Source: Branchiostoma floridae (taxonomy: Eukaryota > Chordata > Leptocardii > Amphioxiformes > Branchiostomatidae). From it: 64,000 bases of DNA. The notes below the pieces were generated by a model. The model ran no database searches. It was given only the letters and a program-made list of their open reading frames with translations, and was not told the DNA's origin. The DNA lies in the NCBI RefSeq assembly GCF_000003815.2, contig NC_049993.1:11121026-11185025 (forward strand), read 5' to 3'. Shown here one piece after another: positions 36,756-48,741 of this stretch (position 1 is its first letter; each line of letters begins with the position of its first letter). A program made the position numbers and the translations under genes.

Positions 36756-39700
36756 TCACAAACACCCACACGCCTCTGCACGCATGCTGTTCATCTTCTG
36801 TACGACGTACGCGCCTGTCTTCTCCCGGTACAGCACCGAGATGGGCGACAGCTTGGTCGGGGTACAGCACGGCTTGGGCACAGAATGGTGCTTTGAGGGT
36901 TTGGCCTGAAAACAAAATAAAAAATAACGAAAATTAATGAACGCACTGTAGAGTTAATTTGTCTTGTCTGTTTCAAAATACCAATGGCATTATAAATCAG
37001 GTTCTCTTTTCAATATAGTTCAGTGAAAAGATATAGTTTTCAGACATTCAGGAGTTTGCTCAGAAAGTAATTGTATTTAAAGATAAAGTATAGGACGTTC
37101 CCCTGTAGTGCCAACGGAAGTCGCTAGGTTAGCTCAAAATCAAACTCGATCTTTGTCTTCCCAAGACCATACCCACGTACCAACTATCGTCTCAATCCAG
37201 CCATGACTTATATGCTAAGTACTAAGTAAGCGGAAACAAGAAAACTGATACATACAAACACAGAGACCCAAATGCACACTGACACATCAAAGGCAGATTT
37301 AACTACATGCAGATGTACAGAGTAATGCTGACGTACCTGTCGGATGAGGTTGCGGAGGAAGGCGTGGTTACTGGCGTTGAGATGCTTGGAGATGAGTGGG
37401 GTGGGGCATGTGCCTGCGCAGTAGTTAGCTTTGTAACCGGTAGGGTGGACAATCCAACCATTCCATTGCAGGTCCGCAAAATCCACCTGCCTGCATGGAA
37501 AGAAATGTTATAATCACTTAGTGTTGAAAAAATTATTGTGCGTTTTGATCATACTCTATAATACAAACACATCACAAGCTACATTTTCAACATCACTAAA
37601 AGACGAGAAGAAGCCGAAGAAATGTATTAGAGTAGTTTTAGAACCCATGTTTTAGATTAGTACTAGAAGCCATCTCAATGTTATCATTTGTACTGTATTA
37701 CGACCTCTGTATCTACATGCCTGTATTTAGTCCGATATGTATGAATGTACAATAAATGCCTACATTATTGTTATCATTATCAAACACAATTAATAGAACA
37801 AATCTGATATCAGGCCAAATAGATCTGACTTAGAGGCTAAGGAAATGGCAGTTGTGTTACCATTCTCGCAGTCTACAGTCTCCTCTTGCGTCCCTCCTGG
37901 TCCGATGAGCGGCGTCTTTACCAGGCGTGTCCTGTCCGGTAATCTTCCCGACGTGGGGAGGGGAGTCGTCAGTAGCTGTTGGCAAGAAACAAAAGTCATG
38001 ATGTAAACTTAAAGTTCTTTTGGTGATATCGACGTAGAACTGAAAACGATTTCTCGTAAAGGATGACCAATAGAAACTGCACCAATAGCCATTGCGTGGA
38101 AGACTAAAACATCCCACGGTTTCTAATTCAAGCATCGTGACATGCATTCTAGTAAAGTCGGCAAGCCAAGTTCTGCTGTCCTATCTTTCTTTCAATAAAC
38201 AAGTAGACAATTTTATCATTAAGCTAGTCCTTCGTACAAAGAGCTTTCATTGTTCCCTTCCGCTGAAGTTCGCTGTCAACAACCCAGAAAAGGGCGTCTC
38301 CTGTCCTTGGGCGTCCATTTTAGGCAACACATAACCAAAAATATGAAATGTAAACAAATATTACTGACGGATGCAGACACGGCTTATCTTACATAGATAA
38401 TACAACTGTCTGTTTATCGTAAGTTTCATCAGCAAGTCGCCAAGAGAACCGCTGGCAGTGTACAGAGAACAAGCGATCGAGTGTAACATTGACAACAATT
38501 ATTATCGCCCATGACAAACAGACGACGTGAGACCACCCAAGCTAAGTCTGGGAATGGACAGGCCATGGTCATCCGCCACCTCTTCCGGTAAGAGCCGGAT
38601 GTTTGGAACACATGCGAGGACAAACACCTGTTGTTAGGGTTATAACGCCCAAGCGAACATCTTCCAACATGTTTTGATCTGCGTCAGAAGATTTTGTGTT
38701 TGCCCGACTTCTTCTTCTTTTGTTGTAAATGTATGTTGTTGTAGAAAAACATGTTCCTGTCCCACGGCCTCAAATTCAAAGATTCAGATACATTGTAAAT
38801 TAGTATCTAATTTTGTTTTAGGTCTACATCTAATTACATTCTAAACAGAGCCACAAAATTATTGTATCGCAGGTCACGGAGAGGGCTAGGGGTTGGGAAA
38901 ATCTGGATTCATAGACTTGAGCGTATATTCTGTGTCTTCCAGCACGGGGTTTTGTTCTTTTGTACTTTGTAAAGACGTGTTTTTATCTAATCAAAAATAG
39001 ATATGCCTGTCCTTGGTGTTGCTGACAGATGTTTTAGGCATGATGACTTTGCGTATGTCCATTTGAGCTTTCTAACTGGCGACTTGCTTGCCTCGAATTA
39101 TGCTACTGAATGCACCAAGAACTTAGTTCCCCATATGCATAATGTTACATATCAAGTCTCAATGATACATGTATATCAGTTGATGTTTAACATTATGTAC
39201 CTGTATGCAGAACTGTTTTGTATTCTATCTTGTGTTTGATGGTTCACTTGTGATTGATAGCTTAAACGGCGTTATTGTCGGAATCATCTTACCTGTAGAT
39301 GTATCTTCAAGGTGCGCCTCTGCTCCAGATGTCTGCGTTTCAGGTGTACTCCTTTCATCCCGTGAGTCCTTCTGCTTCCGGTCCTTAGACTTGCGGCGAT
39401 GCAGCAGCTCGGGTCGGTCCAGCCCGAAGTACAGCATGAGTGCCGGGCCGCGGCTGCCGGGGGACAGCTGGTACAGATCCCGCAGGACGTGCGGACCCAG
39501 GTCGCTACCGTGCCTCGTCTGTTGAACAAGAAACAACAACGTTATCATATCTGTCTTTATGTGTACAAGATTACAGACACAACAAGAGGTACTGTGTTAA
39601 TCTTGCAAGAATACAGTTGGAGGACCTGTCCTGCCGGGCCCGTATATATACGGGTTGCACATATATAAAGTATGTATTTGGTTACACTGTCTGTGTAACA

Positions 39701-40687
39701 TAAATTCTACTATTCCAATAACTAAAAAAATCAAGGATACGTCCATAGTGACTCACCGTGACTCTGATTTGAAAGCCGATGTCACTGACTTCCTGCGCAT
39801 GCGTTCTTGTCAGCCAGGTCTTGACGGACTTGGCGACTCGAAACACGTCGTAGCCGCGTTTCTTCAGCTTGGACGCTCGGAGAATCTTCCACTCAAGGGC
39901 CTGGAAAACAATACAAGGGAGTGAGGGAGGGGAAATAGATTCGAGATTTTGATCTTCAAGGTAGACCTTCCTAACGAAGGAGGAGACATAGTTGAGGTAG
40001 TAGGGGGGTTGGGGGTAGGGGCGTAATACCCTCTGATTTTAGAATTGATCTCGGAAGAATTCCTAATTTCGAAGGTTATTGAGTGAAAGTGCGATTAAAA
40101 GTAAAGGAAAGTGACTTTAATCAATGCACAATCCATATACATGTGCCGTAGCGAAGAAGCAAAGCTAAAAACACAGCGTCCACGAAAATTAGTTAACAGA
40201 TCAACGGTTGAAATTCTTTACCAGGGAAGCTAGAAATGTCCAATTTTACAAATTTCCCATCATACCAAACTGTTGTGCACAAGGCAATACCAATAGTGAG
40301 CGCTGATACTTAAAAGAAACGCTCTAGAAACTTTTGTTACCTCTTCTCTGACCTTTCCGTCCTTGTCTATTTCGTGTACAGCGACACGAAGTGGGTAATC
40401 AGGCGAACTGCGGCTGCGCCGGGTCAGCACAAGTTCAACGTAGGTCGGCATCTCTTCCAGGTCAGCCAGTCGGAAGTTCAGAAACCCGGTTTGAACCTTG
40501 GAAGTTCCTGTAAACAATAAATATCATCAGTATAATGATCTGTGCCTATAAACACTCTAATGCAAGAAGAGAGGGTTAGAAAACTATTTGCAGACTTTTG
40601 TGTTTATGTGTCGAATGAAATGTGGACATAATTCGGCTGATCTCAACAGAATGAAATCGACTCATTATTGCCAACGGACTAGTTTGC

Positions 40688-40726
<39 letters not shown>

Positions 40727-42433
40727 GTAAGAAGAAATGAAGTATCTAAACACCCTCTCTCACGCGTGATGGATTATTTTCCAAACGACACAAAACAGGC
40801 GAAGTCTCTCCTGGGACAGCTGGTATCACAGACAGGTGTACATGTGCGTGCACTTCAAGTGTCAACTATTTCCCCCCACACTGAGACAATGACATGCCTG
40901 TCGTTATCACCGGCCGGAATAGCCGCTATGGTCCCCTGAGGATGAGATAAACTTGAGCTTTGACAGACATGATGGAGTGAATCTCTGCCCCATCCTTGAT
41001 CTCCGACTGTCTAGCTAACACACAGAAAACAGCACATCGCTCGGCAACAGGTGGTTATCGTCAGGGCTCAAGACTTGTTGGTTTTTTTCGTTTTTAAAAG
41101 TTAACGCGGGACTCTCAATTTGCACAAAATGCCTTTAATTTATGAATTGTGTATACAATGATAATTTATCACAGGAGAATAATAACATAATAACATAATC
41201 GTCTGCGTATAGCAGACAGGATATTACCAAGCTATGTAAAAGTTCTGTATATATGATTGTATACATTGTATACTATAGGTGGCTGCGGGTATTATTGAGC
41301 ACTTACCGTTATCTTCCTCATTAACAATATCGTTGGTGGATGGATTAAATTGTAGGGCTTTGATTACAACACTAATACGCTTATCCATGACAAGGGTATT
41401 ATTATCATTATTGCTTACTTTTAAGAGGGGTAAGTGTAATGGTTGCCTATGATGTATACATGGCTGAGGTATCAGTAAACTGCATAAAAGCAGGTGCTGA
41501 GTAATGTTCTCAAACTTTCAGCTTCTATGCCAAATAGAAAACGGGCGGTAATATTATTAGTGCTGGGTCGCTCCTTTGTCCATGTAGCACCGACTACGAT
41601 CAAAATGTACAATTCAGACCGCGCATCCGTGACTACCATGGGCTTCAAAATACAGCGAAGAAAGTACACATGTACATCCTTCAAAGTATGACGTTCACAG
41701 TTCAAATCTTCAGAATGCTTATCGCTGATCAGATTTCTCACAAAAATGCCAAGGAAACGACTTATGATTCGACCTTATAATTCCCGGTGGTCTACACTGA
41801 TTAAAACTTCCATTAGATCATATGTGGTTTACGGGTTACGCGCGCACATTTTTCCGACGCTTTTTGTCAGCAGGATTTGCCAAATCTCCAGCTACGCAGG
41901 TTGAAAGACATTCTTTTAGACATATCAAACTAAAACAACGTCTCAAAACGTGCCCAGTATGTAATACCGTATGGCAGGTCAAAACCTCGTCAAAACACGG
42001 TACAGCCAATATAAAAAGAGTAAACTCTAACCCTTATTATAGAAAGGTACAAGCACAAATCAATGCTGAAATGTGGAGTTCTCTTACCGGGATCTGGACT
42101 GAAGGTCCGTATTCTGAAGATCGTCTGGGCGCCTTCAATGCCGGGCTGGTCGGGCTGCGGGTCGCTCTGGTCCGCCTGCAGCTCGGAGTCCTCCTCGAGC
42201 CTCTTCTCGAAGTTCTTGTAGACGTACAGCAGGTACCTCGGCGGGTTGGTGCTCCTTCTCTCCCTCGCTGGTGACTGACGGGAATTCAGATTCAAGATCT
42301 GCTCGAAGACTTGTCTCCCGTCGCCGTGGGCCAGGGCCGTAGCGACATCAGGTGCCGCCCGGGCGGTGCAAACGGCAAGGAGGGAGAAGAGCGGGAAAGC
42401 GGCGAGGAGCATTCTCCTGGTGAGTCCATACAT
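36756..42433 (-). CDS. Secreted TGF-beta superfamily ligand (BMP/GDF-like), complete
   Basis: A secreted dimeric growth factor made as a proprotein. The exons are 42433-42088, 40507-40341, 39900-39757, 39518-39293, 37975-37861, 37490-37337 and 36905-36756. All junctions are in phase; the total is 1302 nt, 433 aa. It has a signal peptide (MLLAAFPLFSLLAVCTARA from residue 8), a prodomain, and a furin-type site RTRR (319-322). The 111-aa mature domain has all seven canonical cysteines (328, 357, 361, 397, 398, 430, 432), including the one for the inter-chain bond, and ends CGCL. Asn371 (NAS) sits where BMPs carry their N-glycan. Three-way resemblance (VDFADL-, GYKANYC-, KPCCTPTKLSPISVLY) favours the BMP/GDF side, but I cannot name the orthologue. 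The seven-exon layout recalls BMP5-8. RGD directly precedes the first cysteine. The start is the first in-frame ATG after a TATA box. Confidence 0.9.
40685..40726. repeat. TTG trinucleotide microsatellite
   Basis: About fourteen TTG/TGT units in an intron of the TGF-beta ligand gene. Confidence 0.95.
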
Positions 42434-42542
42434 GCTGACACGGTCAGGTAAGAGCGTTTTGGCGATCACACGGGACAAGACAAGCTGTGCTTGCAAACAC
42501 TGCTGTCCGAGTTATGACTGCTGACTGCGACAACAAGCCGAG

Positions 42543-42549
42543 TTATATA
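42543..42549 (-). promoter_or_regulatory. TATA box of the TGF-beta ligand gene
   Basis: TATATAA on the minus strand, about 110 nt before the chosen ATG (42433). This would place transcription start near 42515 and leave a leader of about 80 nt. The frame upstream of 42433 is open but contains no ATG. Confidence 0.6.
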
Positions 42550-43036
42550 ATCAGCCATTCTCACCCCCCGTGCTAAAGCACGCGGTGTCACCATCCATTC
42601 ACCATTGTACAAGGTCACCCCGTGTTTTGTGTGCCACTCTACGTTGAGCTTGCCCACGCGCGCGTTGGACGCCATGAAAGCTGAGGCCAAGCGCTTAACT
42701 GCGGCACTCGTAAAAGAACCAAACGCTGACTAAAACAATAGTGCCCTAATTAGCTTTGTTCAAAAGAAAATATGCAAGAAAAAGAAAAGAATTTACAAAC
42801 TGGATGAGCTTGTTGTGTGAATTTATCAGTTAATCCTTGAGGGACAAATAGTTGAAGATCGTGGTAACGCCAGGTGACTAGGACACGGAAGTGTCGGTCT
42901 TATCTTCAAAGCTATAAACTATGCTTGGCGACATTCCTTAGCGATAGACCCGATTAGATAGCTGGATTACATGAAACGTTTCAGTGCAAGAGTTTAGGGA
43001 ATCAACATTCTCATAGCATTACACATAAAAATAAAA

Positions 43037-43065
43037 CATACATACATACATACATACATACATAC
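43037..43065. repeat. CATA tetranucleotide microsatellite
   Basis: Seven perfect CATA/TACA units. Confidence 0.95.
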
Positions 43066-43239
43066 GTTTTACTGATCTTTACAATGCTATTTTGATATTC
43101 TAACATGCTTTATAGTTGACAGGCTATTTTTCAAGTTAATCACAAGATGTTTACCCGCTGCCGCTGGGATGAGATTATCAGAAATAAAATTAGAAAAATT
43201 GTATCTGTTCCTATAATGGCTTTTTACAAGACGCCTTCG

Positions 43240-43362
43240 CAAATTTTCCGCAGCGCTGGCTTTTATTTTGGGGGAGGAGCGCTGATTTGTGATTTGTAAT
43301 ATGGGCAATGGTTCTCTAATGCCAGGAGGGGGGGGGGGGGGGTAGCCAGCGCAGAAAACTCT
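43240..43362. mobile_element. Partial copy of a G-tract fold-back element
   Basis: GGCTTTTATTTTGGGGGAGG, then TTCTCTAATGCCAGG and a 15-G run, parallel the left arm of the complete fold-back element at 59453. One arm only is present. Confidence 0.55.
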
Positions 43363-45530
43363 CAATTGATACCTTTTGACCAACATGCACACAAAAACGT
43401 TGTGAAATTAAAACATGGTGTAATAAAGTATATCTATCCTAACAGATAGTTTGCTAGTGCTGCTAATTTTGCCATGGCTATGAAGAAACCGAACCAATGT
43501 TCTGGGCCCAATGTGTTGAGCGCTACCATTTATTTCTAACAAATAGTCGATGGCGCGCATATATGTAACTTTTATCTGAAACTCTCAACAACAGTCATTT
43601 TCTACTCAGTTGTGTCCATTTTCTTGACTTATGTAAATCATAACATTGAAAAAAAAGACAAAAAGATTGCCTCTCGGGAAAAATCCCGGTTATCGCGCAG
43701 CTAGACCAGAGTAAAACTTGATCTTATAGGCTACGGTATACGGTAGGTAACAAACCGAGCGGAATAAAATAATGATCTAGTGACCAATCATTTGATATCT
43801 CACATTGGTCTATTGGTCAGCGGTTAAAAGACATACTTTCAAACGTTTTAAAAAGAAATGTACATGTTTGTATAATGACAACAAAGGAGGGGCTACTAGA
43901 AATAACAAGATCGTTCAGATTATCTAAAACCACATACCATGAAGTAAAAATGTCCAAGTAATGAAAATATGAGGGACAGGAATGCTGTCACAAGGATTAG
44001 GATTAGCTACCACAAACTACACATTGAACCCGGAAGACATCCGCATTATGTAAATAAATGTATTTGTAGTTCAAAGAGAATAGAGGACGTATGTTTTTTG
44101 CAATATAATCATATTATATAGCGAAGAGAGTTGAACGGTATAAGATTGTACAAAACCTATTTCCCCATTTCATTCACTTATGTTCTGTTTATAATTTCAA
44201 ATCCCTAATGCAACTAGACAAACCATCGTTCATAAAACATATGCACTATATAGCAGAAAAGTAAGGAGAAGTTTTATTTTGTTAACTGTATTTCTTTCAA
44301 CACGATTTTTGTGACCTGTACTAAGCCCTGTGTGGCAAAAATACTAGTATGCAATAAAAGCCTTTATAATTGAAAAGGTGTATGTTCATTTGTCTTTCTA
44401 TTCTAACTCAAAACGTACATAATCATTTGTGGCGGACTACATTTACATGCATGTAACAAACAACGTTGGAGCGGAAGGAGGTGGGAGGGGGGTAAGAGAA
44501 ATATTTCATGTACGCTCGTATGTATTGCACCTGTGTAGGGCAACAGTGTGAACCGACAGTTTGGTGACTCGGGTCGCTACAGGCTAGGGGGTGGTGAACT
44601 AGACAGATTTCGGATGTCCCTTTCACCCTGCTATCAAGGTCACGGCGATAACATGAGACTGACGTAACGTGACATGAAAGAAAAAAAGTTAAAAGTGACA
44701 ATACCGCAAACAGAACACTTTGTGGACGTTTGGTAACATGCATTTGATTTTCGGTAAAAAAATGATCAAGACCATGGCCAGGAAAGTACAGTAATTTGTG
44801 TAAATACGTATGGCATATGGTGAGAATACCTCCATCTAACATATATTTTGTACATGGATACTTTAACTAGGAGATATCATAATTGTATTAAATGTGGTTC
44901 TTAGTTATTTTTGACGTGGGGTTGACACAGTATGCTTCTATCCGTCTTTTTAGTATGAAATTCAGACAAAGAAGACAACTTCCGAATTGACTTATTCAAT
45001 GCAGGGCCGTTTGGCCTCTTAATTCTCGCGGTCGGCATTAAATAATATTGATGAGAGGTGGAAATTAATGTGCTACGAAATAGTGGTGAAAACTTGCAGA
45101 TTTTATACAAGAGGGAAACAGCTGTTATCAAGAAAGTCCTTTTAGATTATCCTTTTTCGGACCATTGACTTGCTTCATACATTCCACATGGTGGTATCTA
45201 AGTATTGTCTCAAAAGTAGGCGTTTTCAACACGTTTGAAGGCCGTACAAGTAAAATAGATCGCACGCCTTCCCCAAATAGCCTCCATGTTTATTATGCTC
45301 ATTCTTATTCAACATTTTCCTCACGTACTTTCCGTGACCGCATCCAAATGTTGTGAATTTTCTCGGGACATATTGACGTTCTCGCCGGATGTACTCTTTG
45401 ATACTAGAATGGTGGGAAAGTTTCATGTTTGGAGCTTACGAAGGTTAAAACATCCGGAACAAGAGTTTGTTTGAACAACATGGAAGTTTTTACTTCTGTG
45501 GTACATGCCAACATCATGTCCAACACGTGA

Positions 45531-45577
45531 TGATCACGCAGGGATACATGTAGGCTACATGTATCCCTGCGTGATCA
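45531..45577. repeat. Perfect 23-bp palindrome
   Basis: TGATCACGCAGGGATACATG plus TAG, one spacer base, then the exact reverse complement. No mismatches. Confidence 0.95.
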
Positions 45578-47431
45578 TATGATGTAGGACAAGAATTCCT
45601 CTGCGTGTAGCATACGAAACAGAAACCCTAAGAGAACACGTGTTAAAGTGACGCTGTTTCATAAGTTGTAAAACTTTTACGCGTATCAAACGTTCATCTG
45701 AGCAAACTACAAATGTGCATTTTCAAAATATGTAATAGAATCTACATGAAATGTTTACGTCCCGAAATACCATGTACTCCCGGCAAAACAATATCTGTCA
45801 GGTTTTGTTGACATCAATTTTAGATAGTGGACAATAGCTATCTACGTTTCATGGAATATTTAGTCTCGTGTTGGACATGATAGTCATGAAGAACTGATGT
45901 GTTGATGGCCAATGTAGCATGTCGCATCTGTATTGACGCTTTCTCTGGAACCCTATTATGGCCAATCAAACTATAACCTAACATGTGTCGTACATATCGG
46001 GTTCCGTAAGGCATCATCTTGGGCCCACTGCTACACATTTTAGATCCAGATGCTTAGGACACTCACAACTTAAGATGCCTATGGAAAGTACAAGAGTACT
46101 AAATTGTACTTTTATGCATTGACTATTATTTTATGATCTTTAGTGAACTCCCACACGTAGTTTCGCCATATTGTTGGACATTTCAACGATCCCAAACGCT
46201 TCAAGGTTTAGCGTAATACAGCTCCGGGCTGAATCTCCACTTCAGGTGCAGCCGCTATGCATCAGACTATGATGCCTGCGAATGATTGATTGATTGGTTG
46301 GTTGGTTGGTCTCTCACAGCCTAGCTTCACCTTCCTTATTTTATTTTTTTTCTAAGTGTAGCTAGCTAGAAAGGAGAGTACACGATGAGTGATAAGATTA
46401 TATGCACGGCAACGATTCCTCGCTGTGGAACGAACGACTGGAAACATTCCGCACACAATCAGCAAGGTCCTGGCACCATCAACTTGGAGACAAGCCCATC
46501 AGCCCGTACCATAACGTGAACTCAATGCTGGGCACGCCCCAGGCACGATCTGGGAACGCTACAGACATCACTGGACCTTATCTGGCGGTTCAGTTTTGGG
46601 TGCATTACGGGTGATGTCAATTGTGTAGTGTCAAAATCGATTATCCTAAAAATATACAAATTCTAGATTTTGCCACATCTTCTTTCCACATTGAAAGTAA
46701 ACTAGGTGTTCGTGATTTCCGACTGCTGTTAGCTAAGATGATTGCTTGAGTACCATTCTCCGAAGTGACCACTGGCTAAATCCTTTCGCTTGCTAACCAC
46801 GTCCTAAGATGAAGGCGACACGTGAAGAAAACCCGGTTTCCTTCACAAAAGATACATACTCGTAATTTCACAATGGTACATGTACTATCCTTAACAATCA
46901 ATGCTTTGTTTTATTGTTCCGCAAAGACATTAGATGTATTGTCTTCACATCTTTACTCCATGTTGCTCCCTATAGCTAAGAATTGTGTTGTGTCACTATG
47001 TTGTTATCAATGACCTGTTGTGTTGATGTACTCTTTTAAGATACACTGTAATGTAGTGTCGCGATATTAAACTTTTGCACTTTTGAAGAGAACAAAACAG
47101 CGCTAACACTTATAGTGGGTGTGGAGGTCAACAGTGCAAAGTCAAGGCAAGTACTTGTGCGTGGAAAACTTAGTATCACAGAGTTCAGTAGGAACAAGTG
47201 TCACAGACTCCAGGTGGTGTTACCTTAATGACTGTCCTCACCAGAGGTTGCCAAGAATTCTGGTTTCAAGAACAAATTACAAGATCTTGGAAACACCTTG
47301 TTGATTATGATAGTATGCTAAAATAGAACGGAGGACCGAAATGATTAATCCCTTGATAAACCTGTATATGAAAATATAGAGATTAACAAGCTTTTAAGCT
47401 TATTGATGAGTGGTGATATGTAGCCTTTTTT

Positions 47432-47600
47432 TTCGCAGACTTCAAGCGAGATTGGCTTTTATTTGGAGGGGAGGGGAGTTTCGCGGAGTTTTGCATTCCA
47501 AGACAAACTCATTTTCTAGACAAACTCCCTCTCCCGAAATGAGAACGAAATTGGTTCCTATTAAAGCCAACTTCGAAACTAGCGAATCAGCTCGGTGATA
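47432..47600. mobile_element. Diverged copy of the G-tract fold-back element
   Basis: It begins AGCGAGATTGGCTTTTATTT, then GGAGGGGAGGGGAG, matching the outer right arm (read in reverse) of the element at 59453. A weaker complementary arm ends near CTATTAAAGCCAACTTCG. Confidence 0.5.
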
Positions 47601-47734
47601 CGCCCGGCGTGAGTAGGTCAAAACTAAAACACAGCCTGTACTCATACATGTTAAAAGAGAAAACTGGTGATTTTCATCTAAGAAACTGATGCAGTATAAG
47701 ATGAGCACGTTTGTCTGAAGCCAAGGCTGAAGAT

Positions 47735-47800
47735 AACATGAGAGCAGGTTTGAACCGGCGCGCAGCTGGCAAGACGCACTATCAGCTAAACGTCGATTGG
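47735..47800 (-). mobile_element. tRNA-like SINE head
   Basis: On the minus strand, TTTAGCTGATAGTGCG (A-box-like) is followed by GCGCCGGTTCAAACCTGC (B-box GGTTCAAAC). The spacing is tRNA-like but the sequence does not fold as a clean tRNA. It is probably the promoter part of a tRNA-derived SINE. Confidence 0.5.
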
Positions 47801-47904
47801 AAATACTTTGTTGACATGGCGTGACGTTAACGAGATGCTCGAAGGACGCAGGTGTAACCAGGGGGATCCCGTGCGAAGACAGAGGACAGCACTTTAACGG
47901 GGCT

Positions 47905-48112
47905 ATCCCTTTTGGCACAACGGTTTAGCGCGCTGTGTTTGTGATATGGCGGCCCGGGTTCGGCGCGGGTTTGAATCCTGGGAGCCAGGAGACTTTTTCT
48001 TCTCGCCTCTTGTGTTACATTGGTTCCCATGCCGACCCTGTGAGTAATAGGCTAGAAAATGTTTGTGATCTGACGTGGCGGCCTGGGTTCGGCGCGGTTT
48101 TTACTCCTTTCG
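47905..48112 (+). mobile_element. tRNA-derived SINE head with partial duplication
   Basis: TGGCACAACGGTTTAGCGCG (A-box type) is followed by GGGTTTGAATCCTGGGAG (B-box type) at about 47965-47985. A second, imperfect copy of the GGCGGCC-GGGTTCGGCGCGG segment lies about 115 bp downstream. No intact tRNA is formed. Confidence 0.5.
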
Positions 48113-48223
48113 GAATACATACGTACTACATAAGGGTCAATGTTGTATAAAGACTTTACCAGACTGCTCGGGAGAGTGACAGAAAAACACGATTTGTGCT
48201 AGGGTCATACCTCCAGGATGTGT

Positions 48224-48229
48224 TTTATT
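48224..48229 (-). terminator. Polyadenylation signal, IFI44-like gene
   Basis: AATAAA on the minus strand, 513 nt after the stop at 48742. It is the nearest plausible signal found and implies a roughly 0.5-kb 3' UTR. Confidence 0.45.
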
Positions 48230-48741
48230 ATACTTCGTTAATTTGTCTACTCATTCTGTTTGCTAAAAACTGAGAGATTCATATATGACATATGATAACA
48301 AATGATGTAATATAAGATCACTTACAGGTCTACAATTAAAAAAAAGGCAAAGTACACAAGTCAACAAAAGTATAGAACGTACTATATCTACATCTACAAC
48401 ATGGATTAATCAGAGTGCGCCGCATGGTTTCTTATAACTACACTCTTTCGTGCAGGGGCAAATTGTACAAGTGTAAGTAAATTAGCTAGTCGCAACAAGT
48501 GAGTTAGTTTAGTGGAGAAAGAACGTTATTATATATTAGCTGTAATGTGGTACATTACGAATTAATCGATTATGTCTAATATCTCCAAATGCTACTAAAG
48601 AAGACAAACCCATTTGTTGATACTGACTGACAAGTAGCAGCTTGACCACCAGACTAACCGGCCAATCAGATTGTACAGATTGTTAAAATACATTGTACTG
48701 AGTAGCCAGTCCTGTGTGGATTTCTGCATCTACGCTTCACG

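Larger units (their letters stand above)
42550..47430. other. Intergenic region upstream of the TGF-beta ligand gene
   Basis: About 5 kb with simple repeats, a MITE relic and a perfect palindrome. No frame has family resemblance. It presumably includes the ligand gene's upstream regulatory DNA, though no site other than the TATA box can be supported. Confidence 0.45.

Noticed and set aside
42434-42496. Earlier start for the TGF-beta ligand at 42496
   Set aside because: That codon is TTG. The first in-frame ATG is 42433, directly followed by a good signal peptide.
47905-47990. A functional tRNA gene
   Set aside because: A- and B-box words are present, but the acceptor and anticodon stems do not pair; a SINE head or pseudogene fits better.
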